This document shows positions 1-8,751 of a stretch of 42,099 nucleotides of DNA, piece after piece (within the stretch, counting starts at the first letter, position 1; each line of letters opens with the position of its first letter). Origin of the DNA: Planctomycetota bacterium (lineage in GTDB: Bacteria > Planctomycetota > Planctomycetia > Pirellulales > Lacipirellulaceae). The stretch covers positions 1 to 42,099 of the forward strand of contig JAJDEF010000034.1 of NCBI GenBank assembly GCA_029259945.1. Direction: 5' to 3'. The notes beneath the pieces were generated by a model. The model ran no database searches. It saw nothing but the letters and a program-made list of their open reading frames with translations, and was not told the origin of the DNA. The position numbers and the translations under genes are program-made.

Positions 1-267
1 ACTTGGTCACCCAAACAAAGTGATATTTGATGTCATAACGACTGTGCGAGCCTGTTCGATAGCTTTCCATTCCTCCAGTATAATATCCTAAAGGATTCGC
101 CTAAAGGCGAGGGTTTTAGACCCGTCGCAAGGACAATAAAATGTCTGGCGAATTTAGGTCTCCAATTTCCGAACCTCAATTTTCTTCGGAAAACTTGGGG
201 GCCAAAGAAATAGCCGCTGCAGTCAATTGCCCTAAAGGGAGTCAAATACGTGTGAAACAATTATTTT
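1..267. other. left-edge intergenic stretch, no supported gene
   Basis: No convincing coding region is seen here. The one long open frame, on the minus strand, has low-complexity composition and no family likeness. The stretch holds a nested inverted repeat at about 89-163: CCTAAAGGATTCGCC near the left end is mirrored by GGCGAATTTAGG at the right end, and a small TCGCCTAAAGGCGA palindrome sits inside. The true left neighbour of the FAD gene lies outside the window. Confidence 0.5.
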
Positions 268-1644
268 CTAATCACGCAAACAATGTTGGTTAGCCATCGA
301 GATGCCGCTGACGATGCTGCCGATGATGCCGACGAAGCCTTGGTCGGTGCCGCAAATAAATAGATTCTCTAGATGCGTACGGCCATCGAACTGTTTTTCT
401 GGCGATCCATAGATTGCGCCGTTGTCGTGCCCGGTAAAACGCACGACGGTTGTTGGCGTGAACATATCGGTGTCGATCACCCGGTTTCGATAGTCGGGCA
501 CAAATTGAACCGCCGATTCGGTGATACGGTCATACCAGCGGAGTTTTTCTAATTGATACTCTTGCTCGTCCAAGTTTTTCCAATAGTCAAAATTCGCGAG
601 CGAAGTAATCCGCATGGTCCCTTCGGCCAAGGGCTCGTCGTAGGCGAAGTTATTCGGGCTGCAAATCACTCCGCTACGAACATCGCAGGGCGATTTTGAA
701 TTTTCCCACGCGAAGTCGGCGGAATCATTAAAAAAGGTAATCGCCCGATCGTGCTCTAGTTGCTTCGGCTGGACATCGAGGGTGGCAATGGTCTCGCAAA
801 AACTCAAATTCCCAGAGCTCCGACTAATTACTGGGGCACCATCATCACACATTCGCATCGTCGCGGGCCAACCCGCCGAGGAGAGCACCCGTCGCCCGTG
901 AAGAACTTCGCCACTTTCCAGCACCACGCCAGTCACCCGCCCCTCTTCGACCATCAAACGTTCGACCCCTGACCGTAGCTTTAGTTCCCCACCAAGGCCA
1001 CGAAACTTACGCACGAGGAGTTTTAATATCAGGCGCACACCGGCATACGGTCTGCCGAGTCCTTCCATCAAAATACTGCGGAACATGATCGAAAATTGCC
1101 CCCAGTCCATGTCATGCTCGCGAGCTGAGCCATAGAACATGAGCGGGCAGAAAAACATCTCAATCAGCAATGGTTCGGTAATAATCTCGGCAATTCGCTC
1201 GCGCGCCGAAATCGCTTGGTGCGATTCGTCGAGGTCGTCGTAGTCGACGACAGCATTGATTAGTTGCTCGAAATTATCTTGCTGTGCCGGAAACTCGCGG
1301 GCAACTTCGGCTCGCAATAGATCGAGATCGTTATCAAATCGCAATCGAACCCCAGGGAAAACGATGTCCGAACCCAACTGGGCCGAGATATCTAGTTCAT
1401 CCCAGGAGATACGCAACTGACGCAACAGCCGCGCGAGGGGGCCCTTTTTGGTACCCTTAGGCGTGATGTTGGTGAGCGCATGCAGACCGACATCATAATC
1501 GCGTCCGCGCATACGGTAGAACGAATTGAGCCCGCCAATCGTGGTGTGGCGCTCGAGAATGCAGACGCGTTGATCGTAATAGGCGAGGCGAATACCGGCA
1601 GCCAGCCCCGACATGCCTGCGCCGATGATGATCGTGTCGTACAT
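268..1644 (-). CDS. CrtI/CrtISO-like FAD-dependent oxidoreductase
   Basis: A 458-residue flavoprotein of the phytoene desaturase / carotenoid isomerase / retinol saturase superfamily. The N-terminus has a Rossmann dinucleotide motif, IIIGAGMSGLAAGIRLA, directly after the start. The C-terminus has the matching FAD segment ENLFICGTDQGFVGIIGS. Members of this superfamily desaturate, saturate or isomerise long hydrophobic chains; the substrate cannot be read from sequence. I start it at the ATG at 1644, because the 19 upstream in-frame residues would precede the Rossmann strand and look non-coding. It is the last gene of a three-gene minus-strand run after a ketosynthase and an ACP, 78 bases behind the ACP, so an acyl-ACP-derived chain is the likely substrate (inference). 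A true carotenoid enzyme is possible, but no phytoene synthase is nearby. Confidence 0.85.
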   Translation of the reverse strand: MYDTIIIGAGMSGLAAGIRLAYYDQRVCILERHTTIGGLNSFYRMRGRDYDVGLHALTNITPKGTKKGPLARLLRQLRISWDELDISAQLGSDIVFPGVRLRFDNDLDLLRAEVAREFPAQQDNFEQLINAVVDYDDLDESHQAISARERIAEIITEPLLIEMFFCPLMFYGSAREHDMDWGQFSIMFRSILMEGLGRPYAGVRLILKLLVRKFRGLGGELKLRSGVERLMVEEGRVTGVVLESGEVLHGRRVLSSAGWPATMRMCDDGAPVISRSSGNLSFCETIATLDVQPKQLEHDRAITFFNDSADFAWENSKSPCDVRSGVICSPNNFAYDEPLAEGTMRITSLANFDYWKNLDEQEYQLEKLRWYDRITESAVQFVPDYRNRVIDTDMFTPTTVVRFTGHDNGAIYGSPEKQFDGRTHLENLFICGTDQGFVGIIGSIVSGISMANQHCLRD

Positions 1645-1722
1645 AGGAGTTAATGACGAATGCCGAAATACGAATGACGAAACCGTGCAGTCAATCGTCA
1701 TTCGTCATTTGGATTTCGTCAT

Positions 1723-1983
1723 TCAGACTTTCTGGATATCTTTCATCAGTGGTTCGAGAAACGTCACTGTCGAATTCATGCTGGCTAGCTGCACGTAATC
1801 GTCTTCAGGGATTTGAATCCGATGTCGCTTGCGCAGTTCCATGACGATGTCTAGGAAATCCATGCTGTCGAGCTCCATCTGATCACGAAAATTGACCGCG
1901 TCGTCGATATTCGACAAATCTTCGTCGGGGGCAATCACTTCAAGAATATCCAGGATTTCTTCTCTGATCTCACCTGTTGTCAT
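1723..1983 (-). CDS. acyl carrier protein
   Basis: An 86-residue acyl carrier protein. The phosphopantetheine attachment site is Ser40 in LDSMDFLDIV, which departs slightly from the usual DSL. The helix pattern and acidic composition fit the family, whose usual length is 75-90 residues. I start it at the ATG at 1983 (MTTGEIREEI). The open frame runs 34 residues further upstream, but that part overlaps the end of the ketosynthase gene and lacks ACP character; a GGAG lies about 12 bases before the chosen ATG. It sits 55 bases after the ketosynthase and 78 before the FAD oxidoreductase, so it is probably the dedicated carrier of this small pathway and not the housekeeping AcpP. That role is inferred from position. 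Confidence 0.92.
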   Translation of the reverse strand: MTTGEIREEILDILEVIAPDEDLSNIDDAVNFRDQMELDSMDFLDIVMELRKRHRIQIPEDDYVQLASMNSTVTFLEPLMKDIQKV

Positions 1984-2038
1984 GCTGCTTTTTCTCCATG
2001 ATAGTTCCATAATCAGGGCGGTCTTCACCCCGCTTTTA

Positions 2039-3283
2039 TTAGACTTTCTTGATAACGACTGCCGAGTTGATACCCAACATGCCAAACGAATTATTGAGAA
2101 TCACTTCGATCGATGAATTTTCTCTTGGCTCATTCAATACGAGCCCCGGCAACTCACACTCGGGATCAAGATTGTCGACGTTGATCGTAGGATGGCACAC
2201 CCCGTCGTCAAACGAGGGCAAGTTCCCTGCCAATTCGAGCGAACCCGCCGCTCCCATGGCATGACCAATGTAGCTCTTCGTGTTGTTGACCAGCGTGGAC
2301 TTCGAATCGCCAAACACTCGCTTTAAGGCCGCACACTCTTGAATATCGCCGCTGGGAGTTGCCGTGGCATGCGAGCTGACTAAATCAATCTCGTTGACAT
2401 TCAAACCGGCGCGGTCGATCGCCATGTTCATGCAGCGCGCTTGCTGCTCAGGGTTTGGCAAAACAAAGTCGCTGGCATCGCTGGTCATCGCGTAGCCAAC
2501 TAGCTCGCCATAAATTTTTGCTCCGCGGCGCGACGCATCGCTATAGCGTTCGAGCGTGAACAGACAGCCACCTTCGGAAACGACGATGCCGTTGCGATCG
2601 CGGTCGAAGGGCCGACTGGCACGCGTTGGGTCGTCGTTCTCTGCCAGTGCCCCTTGGCTTGCGAATCCGGCAAAGATACCGAAGGTCCGAATGCTCTCCG
2701 ACACGCCACCAGCGATGGCAAAATCGCACTCGCCGAGTTGTAACATTTGGGCGCCCTGGATCATTCCCGCGTTGCCTGCCGCACAAGCAGCACCAATCGT
2801 GTAATGAGGACCCGTGATACCCAAGTTCAACGTCACCTCGCCCGCCGGGTTGTTCGCGACGGTACGCGGATTATGGTGATGCGACCAAACCTTGGTGTCG
2901 TAGTCGAAGGCTTTGATCTCGTGAACTTCGTTCTCGGTTTCGACATTGCCATGTTCGGTCACGCCGACGTAGACGCCAACGCGCGAGCGATCGACCTGCG
3001 ACCACTCGATGCCAGAATCTTGAATCGCCTCGTTCGAGCAGTAAATCGCAACGCTCCCGGCTCGTGTCCCACGGCGAAGCTCTTTGCGCTTTTGATATTT
3101 GAGTTCGTCGAAATGGCAGACTCCCGCCAACGTGTCGCCCACATATCGAATGTGATAGGGTTCGACGCCGCTCTTGCCAGCCAGCAGGGCAGCCCGATAG
3201 TCGGCCAGATTGTCGCCATTGGGTGCCGTGAGCCCCAGGCCAGTAATCACGATTCGATGTTCATCCTGAGCACTACGGATCAT
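2039..3283 (-). CDS. beta-ketoacyl-ACP synthase (KAS II / FabF-like)
   Basis: A 414-residue thiolase-fold condensing enzyme. Catalytic residues are all present: nucleophile Cys167 in GAACAAGNAG, His305 in SSHATATPSGD, and Lys336 plus His341 in NTKSYIGHAMGAAG. The C-terminal NNSFGMLGINSAVV loop is also typical. It would condense malonyl-ACP with an acyl-ACP in the cytoplasm. Length matches FabF (about 410). It leads a co-directional ACP and FAD oxidoreductase run with short gaps. FabD, FabG and FabZ genes are absent, so it is unlikely to be the main fatty-acid locus; a specialised acyl or polyketide-like product is more likely. Residues 125-145 (FDYDTKVWSHHHNP) look unlike standard FabF and may mark a distinct clade. 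I do not assign fabF. Confidence 0.9.
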   Translation of the reverse strand: MIRSAQDEHRIVITGLGLTAPNGDNLADYRAALLAGKSGVEPYHIRYVGDTLAGVCHFDELKYQKRKELRRGTRAGSVAIYCSNEAIQDSGIEWSQVDRSRVGVYVGVTEHGNVETENEVHEIKAFDYDTKVWSHHHNPRTVANNPAGEVTLNLGITGPHYTIGAACAAGNAGMIQGAQMLQLGECDFAIAGGVSESIRTFGIFAGFASQGALAENDDPTRASRPFDRDRNGIVVSEGGCLFTLERYSDASRRGAKIYGELVGYAMTSDASDFVLPNPEQQARCMNMAIDRAGLNVNEIDLVSSHATATPSGDIQECAALKRVFGDSKSTLVNNTKSYIGHAMGAAGSLELAGNLPSFDDGVCHPTINVDNLDPECELPGLVLNEPRENSSIEVILNNSFGMLGINSAVVIKKV

Positions 3284-3433
3284 GAGAATGGAGGCTGCTA
3301 AGGGTCTGGCCGAAACCCGGTTTTCCGGGGCGTGGAGGTGGTTTATTACGAACCCCTGAAGCTACCTAAAGCCCCGGTATTTGACAACCCGCCGACCGCC
3401 TTGAATCGCCCCTTCGAGAATGGCGAAATCCGC

Positions 3434-4744
3434 CTATTCTGCCAAATCAGCAAACCCTAAATGCTGGCGGTAGGCTGCCCGTTGCTTTTGGGTGCCGAGT
3501 TGCTTGGTAATCGCCTGCCACTGTTCAGCGGCTAATGCCAGAGTCTCTCTGGCGGACTGCTCGCCGTGGACGGCTAGCTCGATCTGATGGTCAAGCGTCT
3601 GAAGATAGTCGTCGATCCCTGGAATTCTGGGCAGCAGAAAGCAGTTCTCTCCCGAGAGTAACGCAGTGACCTCGGCTGCGACGCCTTCCGCCGCGTTTTT
3701 CCGATCGAGCCACTTTTGTGATTGGGACACTTGGGAGGTACGAAACCAAATGGTAGCATCGCTGCGCTGGCTCAGCTGAATAGCCGGTTCTCCACTCGTT
3801 AACCAAACGAGCAATTTGAATGCGGAAGCCGAGTTTCTCGAAGCTCGCAACACACTTACCGATCGCCCCGAAAAACCAAGCATCGTAACCGAACCGGTCG
3901 CCTCGTTGACTTCCCAACTTCCTCGACTTGCCCGATACACCTCGGGGGCTTTGGGGAAGGGGAGAAATTGGATCGCTATTGCTCCGTCTGTCTCATAAGA
4001 ATGCGACGTCGGCCAAGCGATGCCAAACGGATTGTCTTTCCCAAAATTCCTACTGCGGTAAACAGTGAGCATTTCGTCAAGCCCCTTTGCAAAAGGTGGC
4101 GATTCGATACGCGGTTTCATCGATTGCGGGTCGAACAAAACGGCAGGATCATTTTTTAGCTCAGTATACGATACCCCTCGCACAAGAGACTCCACCGCCC
4201 AACGATAGCGAAGGTGGGGGGAGCGCAATGGCAAACCGGTTTGGAGATTGATCCCTCCTAAAGGCAAGGAGTCGGAAGGGCACGCAATCATCAACGGGGG
4301 AGAACCCAGCGACAAACCGTAAATTTTTTCTCCGAAGCGAATCGATCGGTTTCGCACTAAGGGGAGCAGGTCGCTGAAACCAAATCTTGGATTCGTAAGC
4401 AACGTCTCGCGGACAACCCGTAGCCACTTGTGGCCAACCAAAGTCCCGACATAACGAGACGGATAAATCACCAAATCGGCGGCAAGCTTTTCGGCCGCAA
4501 GAAACTCGTCGGTGCTCATTTCGGCGACCTCTATCTGGCCACCGCTTCGCTCCGACCATTCGCCACGTAACAGGTTGATACCCGCAGCAAGTTTTTCGTC
4601 GTCAATCACCAGCACGTTTAGCTTAACCGCAGCTCGCGTGGCCACCGGTTGCGAAGGCAAATCGCCAACCTCTACGGTTTTTTTGCTGCAACCCGACACC
4701 GTCAACAAAATACCAACCAAGCTAAGCCAGAGCGTTCGAAACAT
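3434..4744 (-). CDS. extracellular solute-binding lipoprotein (ABC sugar-binding-like)
   Basis: A 436-residue exported protein. The N-terminus is a lipoprotein signal peptide with lipobox LLTVSGC, lipidated Cys at residue 19. The body resembles family 1 extracellular solute-binding proteins: an N-terminal alpha/beta lobe (LNVLVIDDEKLAAGINLLRG), the region around YGLSLGSPPLMIACP, and a later segment (SAFKLLVWLTSGEPAIQLSQ) where such proteins often show a conserved Ser/Ala-Phe-x-x-Leu-x-Trp-Leu pattern. Ligand is unknown. It is divergent from xylulokinase across 123 bases, which would suit a sugar role, but no permease or ATPase gene is present. It could be a stand-alone planctomycete lipoprotein. 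It reads toward the ketosynthase 150 bases downstream; co-transcription is uncertain. Confidence 0.7.
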   Translation of the reverse strand: MFRTLWLSLVGILLTVSGCSKKTVEVGDLPSQPVATRAAVKLNVLVIDDEKLAAGINLLRGEWSERSGGQIEVAEMSTDEFLAAEKLAADLVIYPSRYVGTLVGHKWLRVVRETLLTNPRFGFSDLLPLVRNRSIRFGEKIYGLSLGSPPLMIACPSDSLPLGGINLQTGLPLRSPHLRYRWAVESLVRGVSYTELKNDPAVLFDPQSMKPRIESPPFAKGLDEMLTVYRSRNFGKDNPFGIAWPTSHSYETDGAIAIQFLPFPKAPEVYRASRGSWEVNEATGSVTMLGFSGRSVSVLRASRNSASAFKLLVWLTSGEPAIQLSQRSDATIWFRTSQVSQSQKWLDRKNAAEGVAAEVTALLSGENCFLLPRIPGIDDYLQTLDHQIELAVHGEQSARETLALAAEQWQAITKQLGTQKQRAAYRQHLGFADLAE

Positions 4745-4776
4745 CGTTTAGGCCAAGAAGTTAAAAAGATTATGAG

Positions 4777-4807
4777 TTGCAGTTATCCGAAAACCGTGGA
4801 TTATACT
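4777..4807 (+). promoter_or_regulatory. weak sigma70-like promoter candidate for xylB
   Basis: TTGCAG at 4777-4782 and TATACT at 4802-4807 lie 61 bases before the xylB start. The 19-base spacer is longer than ideal, so this is only a candidate. Confidence 0.25.
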
Positions 4808-4867
4808 TGTAGCAACCTTCTCGTGGCAGGGCTATCAATATCACCCCCAATCAAATATTTATTATCT

Positions 4868-6376
4868 ATGAGCGTTTGCATTGGAATCGATATTGGCACC
4901 TCAGGCACCAAAGCTCTTGCCATGGATGCCCAGGGAAATATTCTCGCCGAGGCTTCGGCTAGTTATCCCTGCCACCATCCAAAACCACTTTGGAGCGAGC
5001 AAAATCCTGACGACTGGTGGAAGGCCACGGTCAAAACCGTCCGAGCCGTGGTGAAGCAAGCGAAACTCAAGCCAGCCGATGTTGCAGCAATTGGTCTCTC
5101 GGGGCAAATGCACGGGGCGGTTTTTCTCGACCGTCAAAATAAGGTCATCCGCCCCGCCATCCTTTGGAACGATCAGCGCACGGCAGCAGAGTGCGAAGAG
5201 ATCGAACGTCGTGTAGGCGGACGAAAACGACTTATCAAGATGGTTGCGAATCCGGCTCTCACTGGTTTTACCGCACCGAAAATTCTTTGGCTACGAAACC
5301 ACGAACCGCGCAACTTCCAACGAACCGTCAAAGTTTTGTTGCCTAAAGACGAAATACGTCGTCGGCTCACTGGTGAATTTGCGACCGAAGTGAGCGATGC
5401 TAGCGGCACGTTGCTGCTTGATGTGGTGAAACGAAAATGGTCGAAAAAATTGCTGGGCAAATTGGAACTCGACTCCAGCCTGCTCCCCCCGTGTTACGAA
5501 TCCGAAGAAGTTACGGGCAAGTTGACCAAGGAGGTCGCCAAAAATCTTGGGCTCTCGACCGATTGCGTGGTCGTAGGCGGCGCTGGCGATTGTGCAGCAG
5601 GAGCCATCGGCAACGGCATCGTCCGACGCGGACTTCTTGGCACCTCACTTGGCACGTCAGGAGTTGTTTTTGCGCATAGCGACCAACCTCAGTTCGATCC
5701 CCAGGGCCGACTCCATACTTTCTGCCATGCGGTGCGAGGCAAATGGCACCTGATGGGCGTCACACTCACCGCCGGCGGTTCTCTCGGCTGGTTTCAAGAC
5801 GCCTTCTGTACCGATGCAAAAGGCAAAACGATTTCGTTCAAAAAATTAATCGCCGAAGCCGAGCAAACGCCCACTGGCGCCGAAGGCATACAATTTCTCC
5901 CTTATCTTTCTGGCGAGCGGACTCCGCACCTCGACCCCCATGCCCGTGGGGCGTTCATCGGCCTGACTCTCAAACATTCGCGCGGGCACCTAGTCCGTTC
6001 GATTCTCGAAGGGGTCACCTTTTCGCTTCGCGATTGCCTCTGCATCATGCAAGACCTCGGAGTTCCGATTCGACAAATCCGCGCGTCGGGCGGCGGCGCC
6101 AAAAGCCCCTTTTGGCGACAAATGCAAGCCGACATCTTTGGCAAACCGGTCACGTCGATGGTTGCCGACGAAGGAGCCGCCTATGGTGTGGCCCTCATAG
6201 CAGCCGTGGGCGCAGGCAACTTCAAAAATATCAGCGAAGCATGCAAGGCAACCATCAAGACGGCGGAGCAGTCGAAGCCAAACGCGAAAACGCGAAAAGT
6301 TTATGACCGTAAGTTTCCGGTCTTCCAAGGATTATATAAGGCACTTCGCCCAGAGTATCCGAAGCTGGAGGAGTGA
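4868..6376 (+). CDS. xylB: xylulokinase (FGGY carbohydrate kinase)
   Basis: A 502-residue FGGY-family kinase that phosphorylates D-xylulose to xylulose 5-phosphate in the cytoplasm. It has the phosphate-binding start CIGIDIGTSGTKALAMD, the GLSGQMHGAV segment, ILWNDQRT, the catalytic-base Asp at about residue 241 in GGAGDCAAGAIGNG, a second phosphate loop SLGTSGVVF, and the C-terminal ASGGGAKSPFWRQMQADIFG signature. Xylulokinases usually have the GQMHG and WND motifs, so substrate assignment is fairly firm. I choose the ATG at 4868: the frame stays open about 220 bases upstream, but that part overlaps the divergent lipoprotein gene and lacks kinase sequence. No xylose isomerase lies nearby. 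It converges on the toxin-antitoxin pair, ending 13 bases from the toxin stop. Confidence 0.92.
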   Translation: MSVCIGIDIGTSGTKALAMDAQGNILAEASASYPCHHPKPLWSEQNPDDWWKATVKTVRAVVKQAKLKPADVAAIGLSGQMHGAVFLDRQNKVIRPAILWNDQRTAAECEEIERRVGGRKRLIKMVANPALTGFTAPKILWLRNHEPRNFQRTVKVLLPKDEIRRRLTGEFATEVSDASGTLLLDVVKRKWSKKLLGKLELDSSLLPPCYESEEVTGKLTKEVAKNLGLSTDCVVVGGAGDCAAGAIGNGIVRRGLLGTSLGTSGVVFAHSDQPQFDPQGRLHTFCHAVRGKWHLMGVTLTAGGSLGWFQDAFCTDAKGKTISFKKLIAEAEQTPTGAEGIQFLPYLSGERTPHLDPHARGAFIGLTLKHSRGHLVRSILEGVTFSLRDCLCIMQDLGVPIRQIRASGGGAKSPFWRQMQADIFGKPVTSMVADEGAAYGVALIAAVGAGNFKNISEACKATIKTAEQSKPNAKTRKVYDRKFPVFQGLYKALRPEYPKLEE

Positions 6377-6389
6377 TCTACAAGAACAA

Positions 6390-6680
6390 TCAACCGAACA
6401 AATCTTCGATGGGTCGAGCACCGTGCAGTACACGGTAGAGAAGAATGCCGCCTATCAGAGGCTTGTAGAACAACAAGTATCTTCCGTGGATATAGCGGCG
6501 AAGATCTTTCCTTAGATGATTTACAGACTCACCCATTTCAGGATTGTTTGCAATCAGGCGAAGCGCGCGGTCGACGCTGTCTAGCCACCTGTCATCAGCT
6601 GTTGGATTATCACACGCAATATAGGAAGCAATCTCGGCTAGATCGCGTGCGGCATCAGAAGACCGGGTGATCCGGGCCAT
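6390..6680 (-). CDS. RelE/ParE-family toxin
   Basis: A 96-residue small basic protein of the RelE/ParE toxin fold: an alpha-helical start (SSDAARDLAEIASYIACDNP), the central helix DRALRLIANNPEMGES, and the strand-rich end YIHGRYLLFYKPLIGGILLYRVLHGARP. ParE members poison gyrase and RelE members cut mRNA on ribosomes; sequence alone does not decide between them, although the GRYLLFYKP and VLHGAR pattern is more ParE-like. It follows its presumed antitoxin by 9 bases on the same strand. Length and order (antitoxin first) are normal for such pairs. AGGGA just before the ATG could serve as ribosome binding site. Confidence 0.85.
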   Translation of the reverse strand: MARITRSSDAARDLAEIASYIACDNPTADDRWLDSVDRALRLIANNPEMGESVNHLRKDLRRYIHGRYLLFYKPLIGGILLYRVLHGARPIEDLFG

Positions 6681-6689
6681 CGCTCATCC

Positions 6690-6956
6690 CTATTCGGTCT
6701 TTTTTTGGGCAAGTCGTTGGCGCACTTGGGCCTTAATGTCATTCACATCCCAATCGGAGACCTCTCCGCGATCGATCGAAGCTTGGGCTTCGTCAAGTTT
6801 CGCACGTACATAGTCGTCGTCGATAGCAGGCACAGACGGTTCTGTGAGAAAGTAGACCTGTTGAGTATTGGGGTCTACTAAGTGCGCGTATCCCTCACCC
6901 TCTCGTACCGCAGCGAGTTGTTCGGGAGACAGCGGAGCCTGTCGAGGAGTTTCCAT
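6690..6956 (-). CDS. antitoxin partner of the adjacent RelE/ParE toxin
   Basis: An 88-residue acidic protein ending 9 bases before the toxin gene. The C-terminal half (LDEAQASIDRGEVSDWDVNDIKAQ, helical and acidic) resembles the toxin-wrapping tail of planctomycete and cyanobacterial ParD-like antitoxins. The N-terminal half (YAHLVDPNTQQVYFLTE) reads as a short strand-rich segment and shows no clear ribbon-helix-helix or AbrB signature, so the DNA-binding mode is unclear. Function is inferred mostly from gene order and tail composition. The pair probably autoregulates from the 136-base region between 6957 and 7092. Confidence 0.7.
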   Translation of the reverse strand: METPRQAPLSPEQLAAVREGEGYAHLVDPNTQQVYFLTEPSVPAIDDDYVRAKLDEAQASIDRGEVSDWDVNDIKAQVRQRLAQKKTE

Positions 6957-7092
6957 ACCTGAAGTATACCACGTTGACCGTCATGATTCCTAATGGGCTG
7001 TGAAATTTGCATAAATCCGGGCGCCGTTGCTACCCGCCAAGCTTCTTCTCCATGCTCTAGCGAAAGAATCGCGTGCCCTTTACGCTGTTTAG

Positions 7093-8751
7093 ATGCAAAC
7101 CGCTTCTGAGAGTAAAATTGACCCTCACCGCCGCGACCCTGAAAGAGGTCTCCAGCGCTGGCTAGAGGTTGGTCTTATCTTTGCTGTTTTCTTCATCCTC
7201 AGCGGGGCCCCTGCCCCTCATATCAACGAGGCGCATTACCTCACTAAGGCCAAACATTATTGGAATCCCGCCTGGGGCGCAGGCGATCTCTTCCTAGATT
7301 CAGCCGATGCCCATCTCCCGTTTTTCTGGAGCATCGGTTGGTTGTGCAACTGGTTCTCACTAGCCTTCGTGGCTTGGATCGCCCGGTTGGTGGCTTGGTT
7401 ACTACTCGCCATCTCTTGGCAACGGCTTAGCAGCCGAGTGGTCGTTGCGCCTTATGCCTCGATTTTGACGGCCACGTTGTTTGTCGCCTTGATTGCCAAT
7501 CACAACTTTGCGGGCGAGTGGGTCGTTGGCGGGGTAGAAGGCAAGTGTTTTGCCTATGCGTTCGTGTTTTGGGGGTTGGCGGCGATCGCTGACAGCCGGT
7601 GGCGAATCGTCTGGCCGTTGCTGGGCTTGGCCTCTGCTTTCCACGTTATCGTCGGCGGTTGGTCGACCATCTGTGCTCTAACTATCTGGCTACGCCAAAG
7701 CCGCGCCGATAGCCCTCGATTGGAGGCAATGCTCCCCTGGTTGCTGCTTGGCGGGCTCTTGGCACTGCCGGGAATTCTCCCTGCGATTCAGTTAACCGCC
7801 GAGGTTCCTGCAGCCGTTAGCACCGAGGCAAATCAAATCTATGTCTTCCATCGACTCCCGCATCACCTGGCGCCACTCACACTGCCCTCCGACGAATTGG
7901 CGGAAAGAGCCATTCGATTTGGGATACTTTTGCTAGGATTTTGCGCACTCGGCTTTTTGTTCCAGAAGGCTCAACGATCAGCACTAGTCTCACCAAAACC
8001 CGACTCGCCCGAACACGTCGATCAAAATGTCGGCTTAGCGCGTATGTTTCAATTCGCCGAAGCGAGCCTCATTCTCTTTTTGCTCGGAGCGATCTGGGAG
8101 CTTGCCACCTGGAACCATCCGCCCCTCGCAGCAAAGTTATTGAAATTCTATTGGTTTCGATTGGCCGATGTTGCCCTCCCCTTGGTGGTGAGCTTCGCCA
8201 TCGTTTGGCAAGTCTATCGATTGATCCGATCGCATTCGAAATGGGCAACCCTCGCGTTGCTACTCGCGGCGGCTTACCCCGGTTGGCATTTATACACGGT
8301 GAGCGCAGCCCGCTGGGATTGGCCGGCGGCCCCCGCCGATCGACGCATTCGGAATCCTCTTGCATGGAAAGAAGTTTGTGAGTGGGCACGTCAGAACACC
8401 ACCACGAACGACCTGTTTCTGGTGCCTCGAAAGAGCAGCACCTTCAAATGGTACGCTGGCCGCAACGATCTCGTTACTTGGAAGGACGTGCCCCAAGACG
8501 CCAACTCTCTGTTAATTTGGCGAGATCGTTACCAAAATGTTTTCGCGTACACCGATCAGTTTGGCGAACGACAACTTTATTATTCTCTGGCAGAGCAAGG
8601 GACCGAGCGTATCCAAAAGCTGGCCGAAAAGTATGGCGTTGATTACGTGGTGACCAAAGAATACCCCCCCCTATTTTTACCCGTGGCATTTACCAACGAA
8701 TCGTTTACGATTTATGCCACTTCACCCACTAGCAAAGCTTCGATTCCATGA
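7093..8751 (+). CDS. polytopic membrane protein, DUF6798-like / possible GT-C fold
   Basis: A 552-residue integral membrane protein. A first membrane segment at about residues 25-38 is followed by an extracytoplasmic loop, APAPHINEAHYLTKAKHYW, with Asn45, Glu46 and His48, placed where GT-C glycosyltransferases keep their acidic catalytic loop. About eight to ten further hydrophobic segments follow. The C-terminal 150 residues (from about WDWPAAPADRRIRNPLAWKE) form a soluble domain ending in an alpha/beta element (LAEKYGVDYVVTKEYPPLF). It resembles planctomycete DUF6798 proteins. A lipid-linked sugar transferase role is a guess from topology. The stop overlaps the start of the HAD phosphatase gene by ATGA, so the two are translationally coupled. 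No ribosome binding site is evident. Confidence 0.65.
   Translation: MQTASESKIDPHRRDPERGLQRWLEVGLIFAVFFILSGAPAPHINEAHYLTKAKHYWNPAWGAGDLFLDSADAHLPFFWSIGWLCNWFSLAFVAWIARLVAWLLLAISWQRLSSRVVVAPYASILTATLFVALIANHNFAGEWVVGGVEGKCFAYAFVFWGLAAIADSRWRIVWPLLGLASAFHVIVGGWSTICALTIWLRQSRADSPRLEAMLPWLLLGGLLALPGILPAIQLTAEVPAAVSTEANQIYVFHRLPHHLAPLTLPSDELAERAIRFGILLLGFCALGFLFQKAQRSALVSPKPDSPEHVDQNVGLARMFQFAEASLILFLLGAIWELATWNHPPLAAKLLKFYWFRLADVALPLVVSFAIVWQVYRLIRSHSKWATLALLLAAAYPGWHLYTVSAARWDWPAAPADRRIRNPLAWKEVCEWARQNTTTNDLFLVPRKSSTFKWYAGRNDLVTWKDVPQDANSLLIWRDRYQNVFAYTDQFGERQLYYSLAEQGTERIQKLAEKYGVDYVVTKEYPPLFLPVAFTNESFTIYATSPTSKASIP

Noticed and set aside
33..260. 75-residue open frame on the minus strand at the left edge
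   Set aside because: No family likeness, no ribosome binding site, and it runs through an inverted repeat at 89-163.
2747..3301. 184-residue plus-strand open frame
   Set aside because: It is the mirror of the ketosynthase gene, whose active-site motifs are all on the minus strand.
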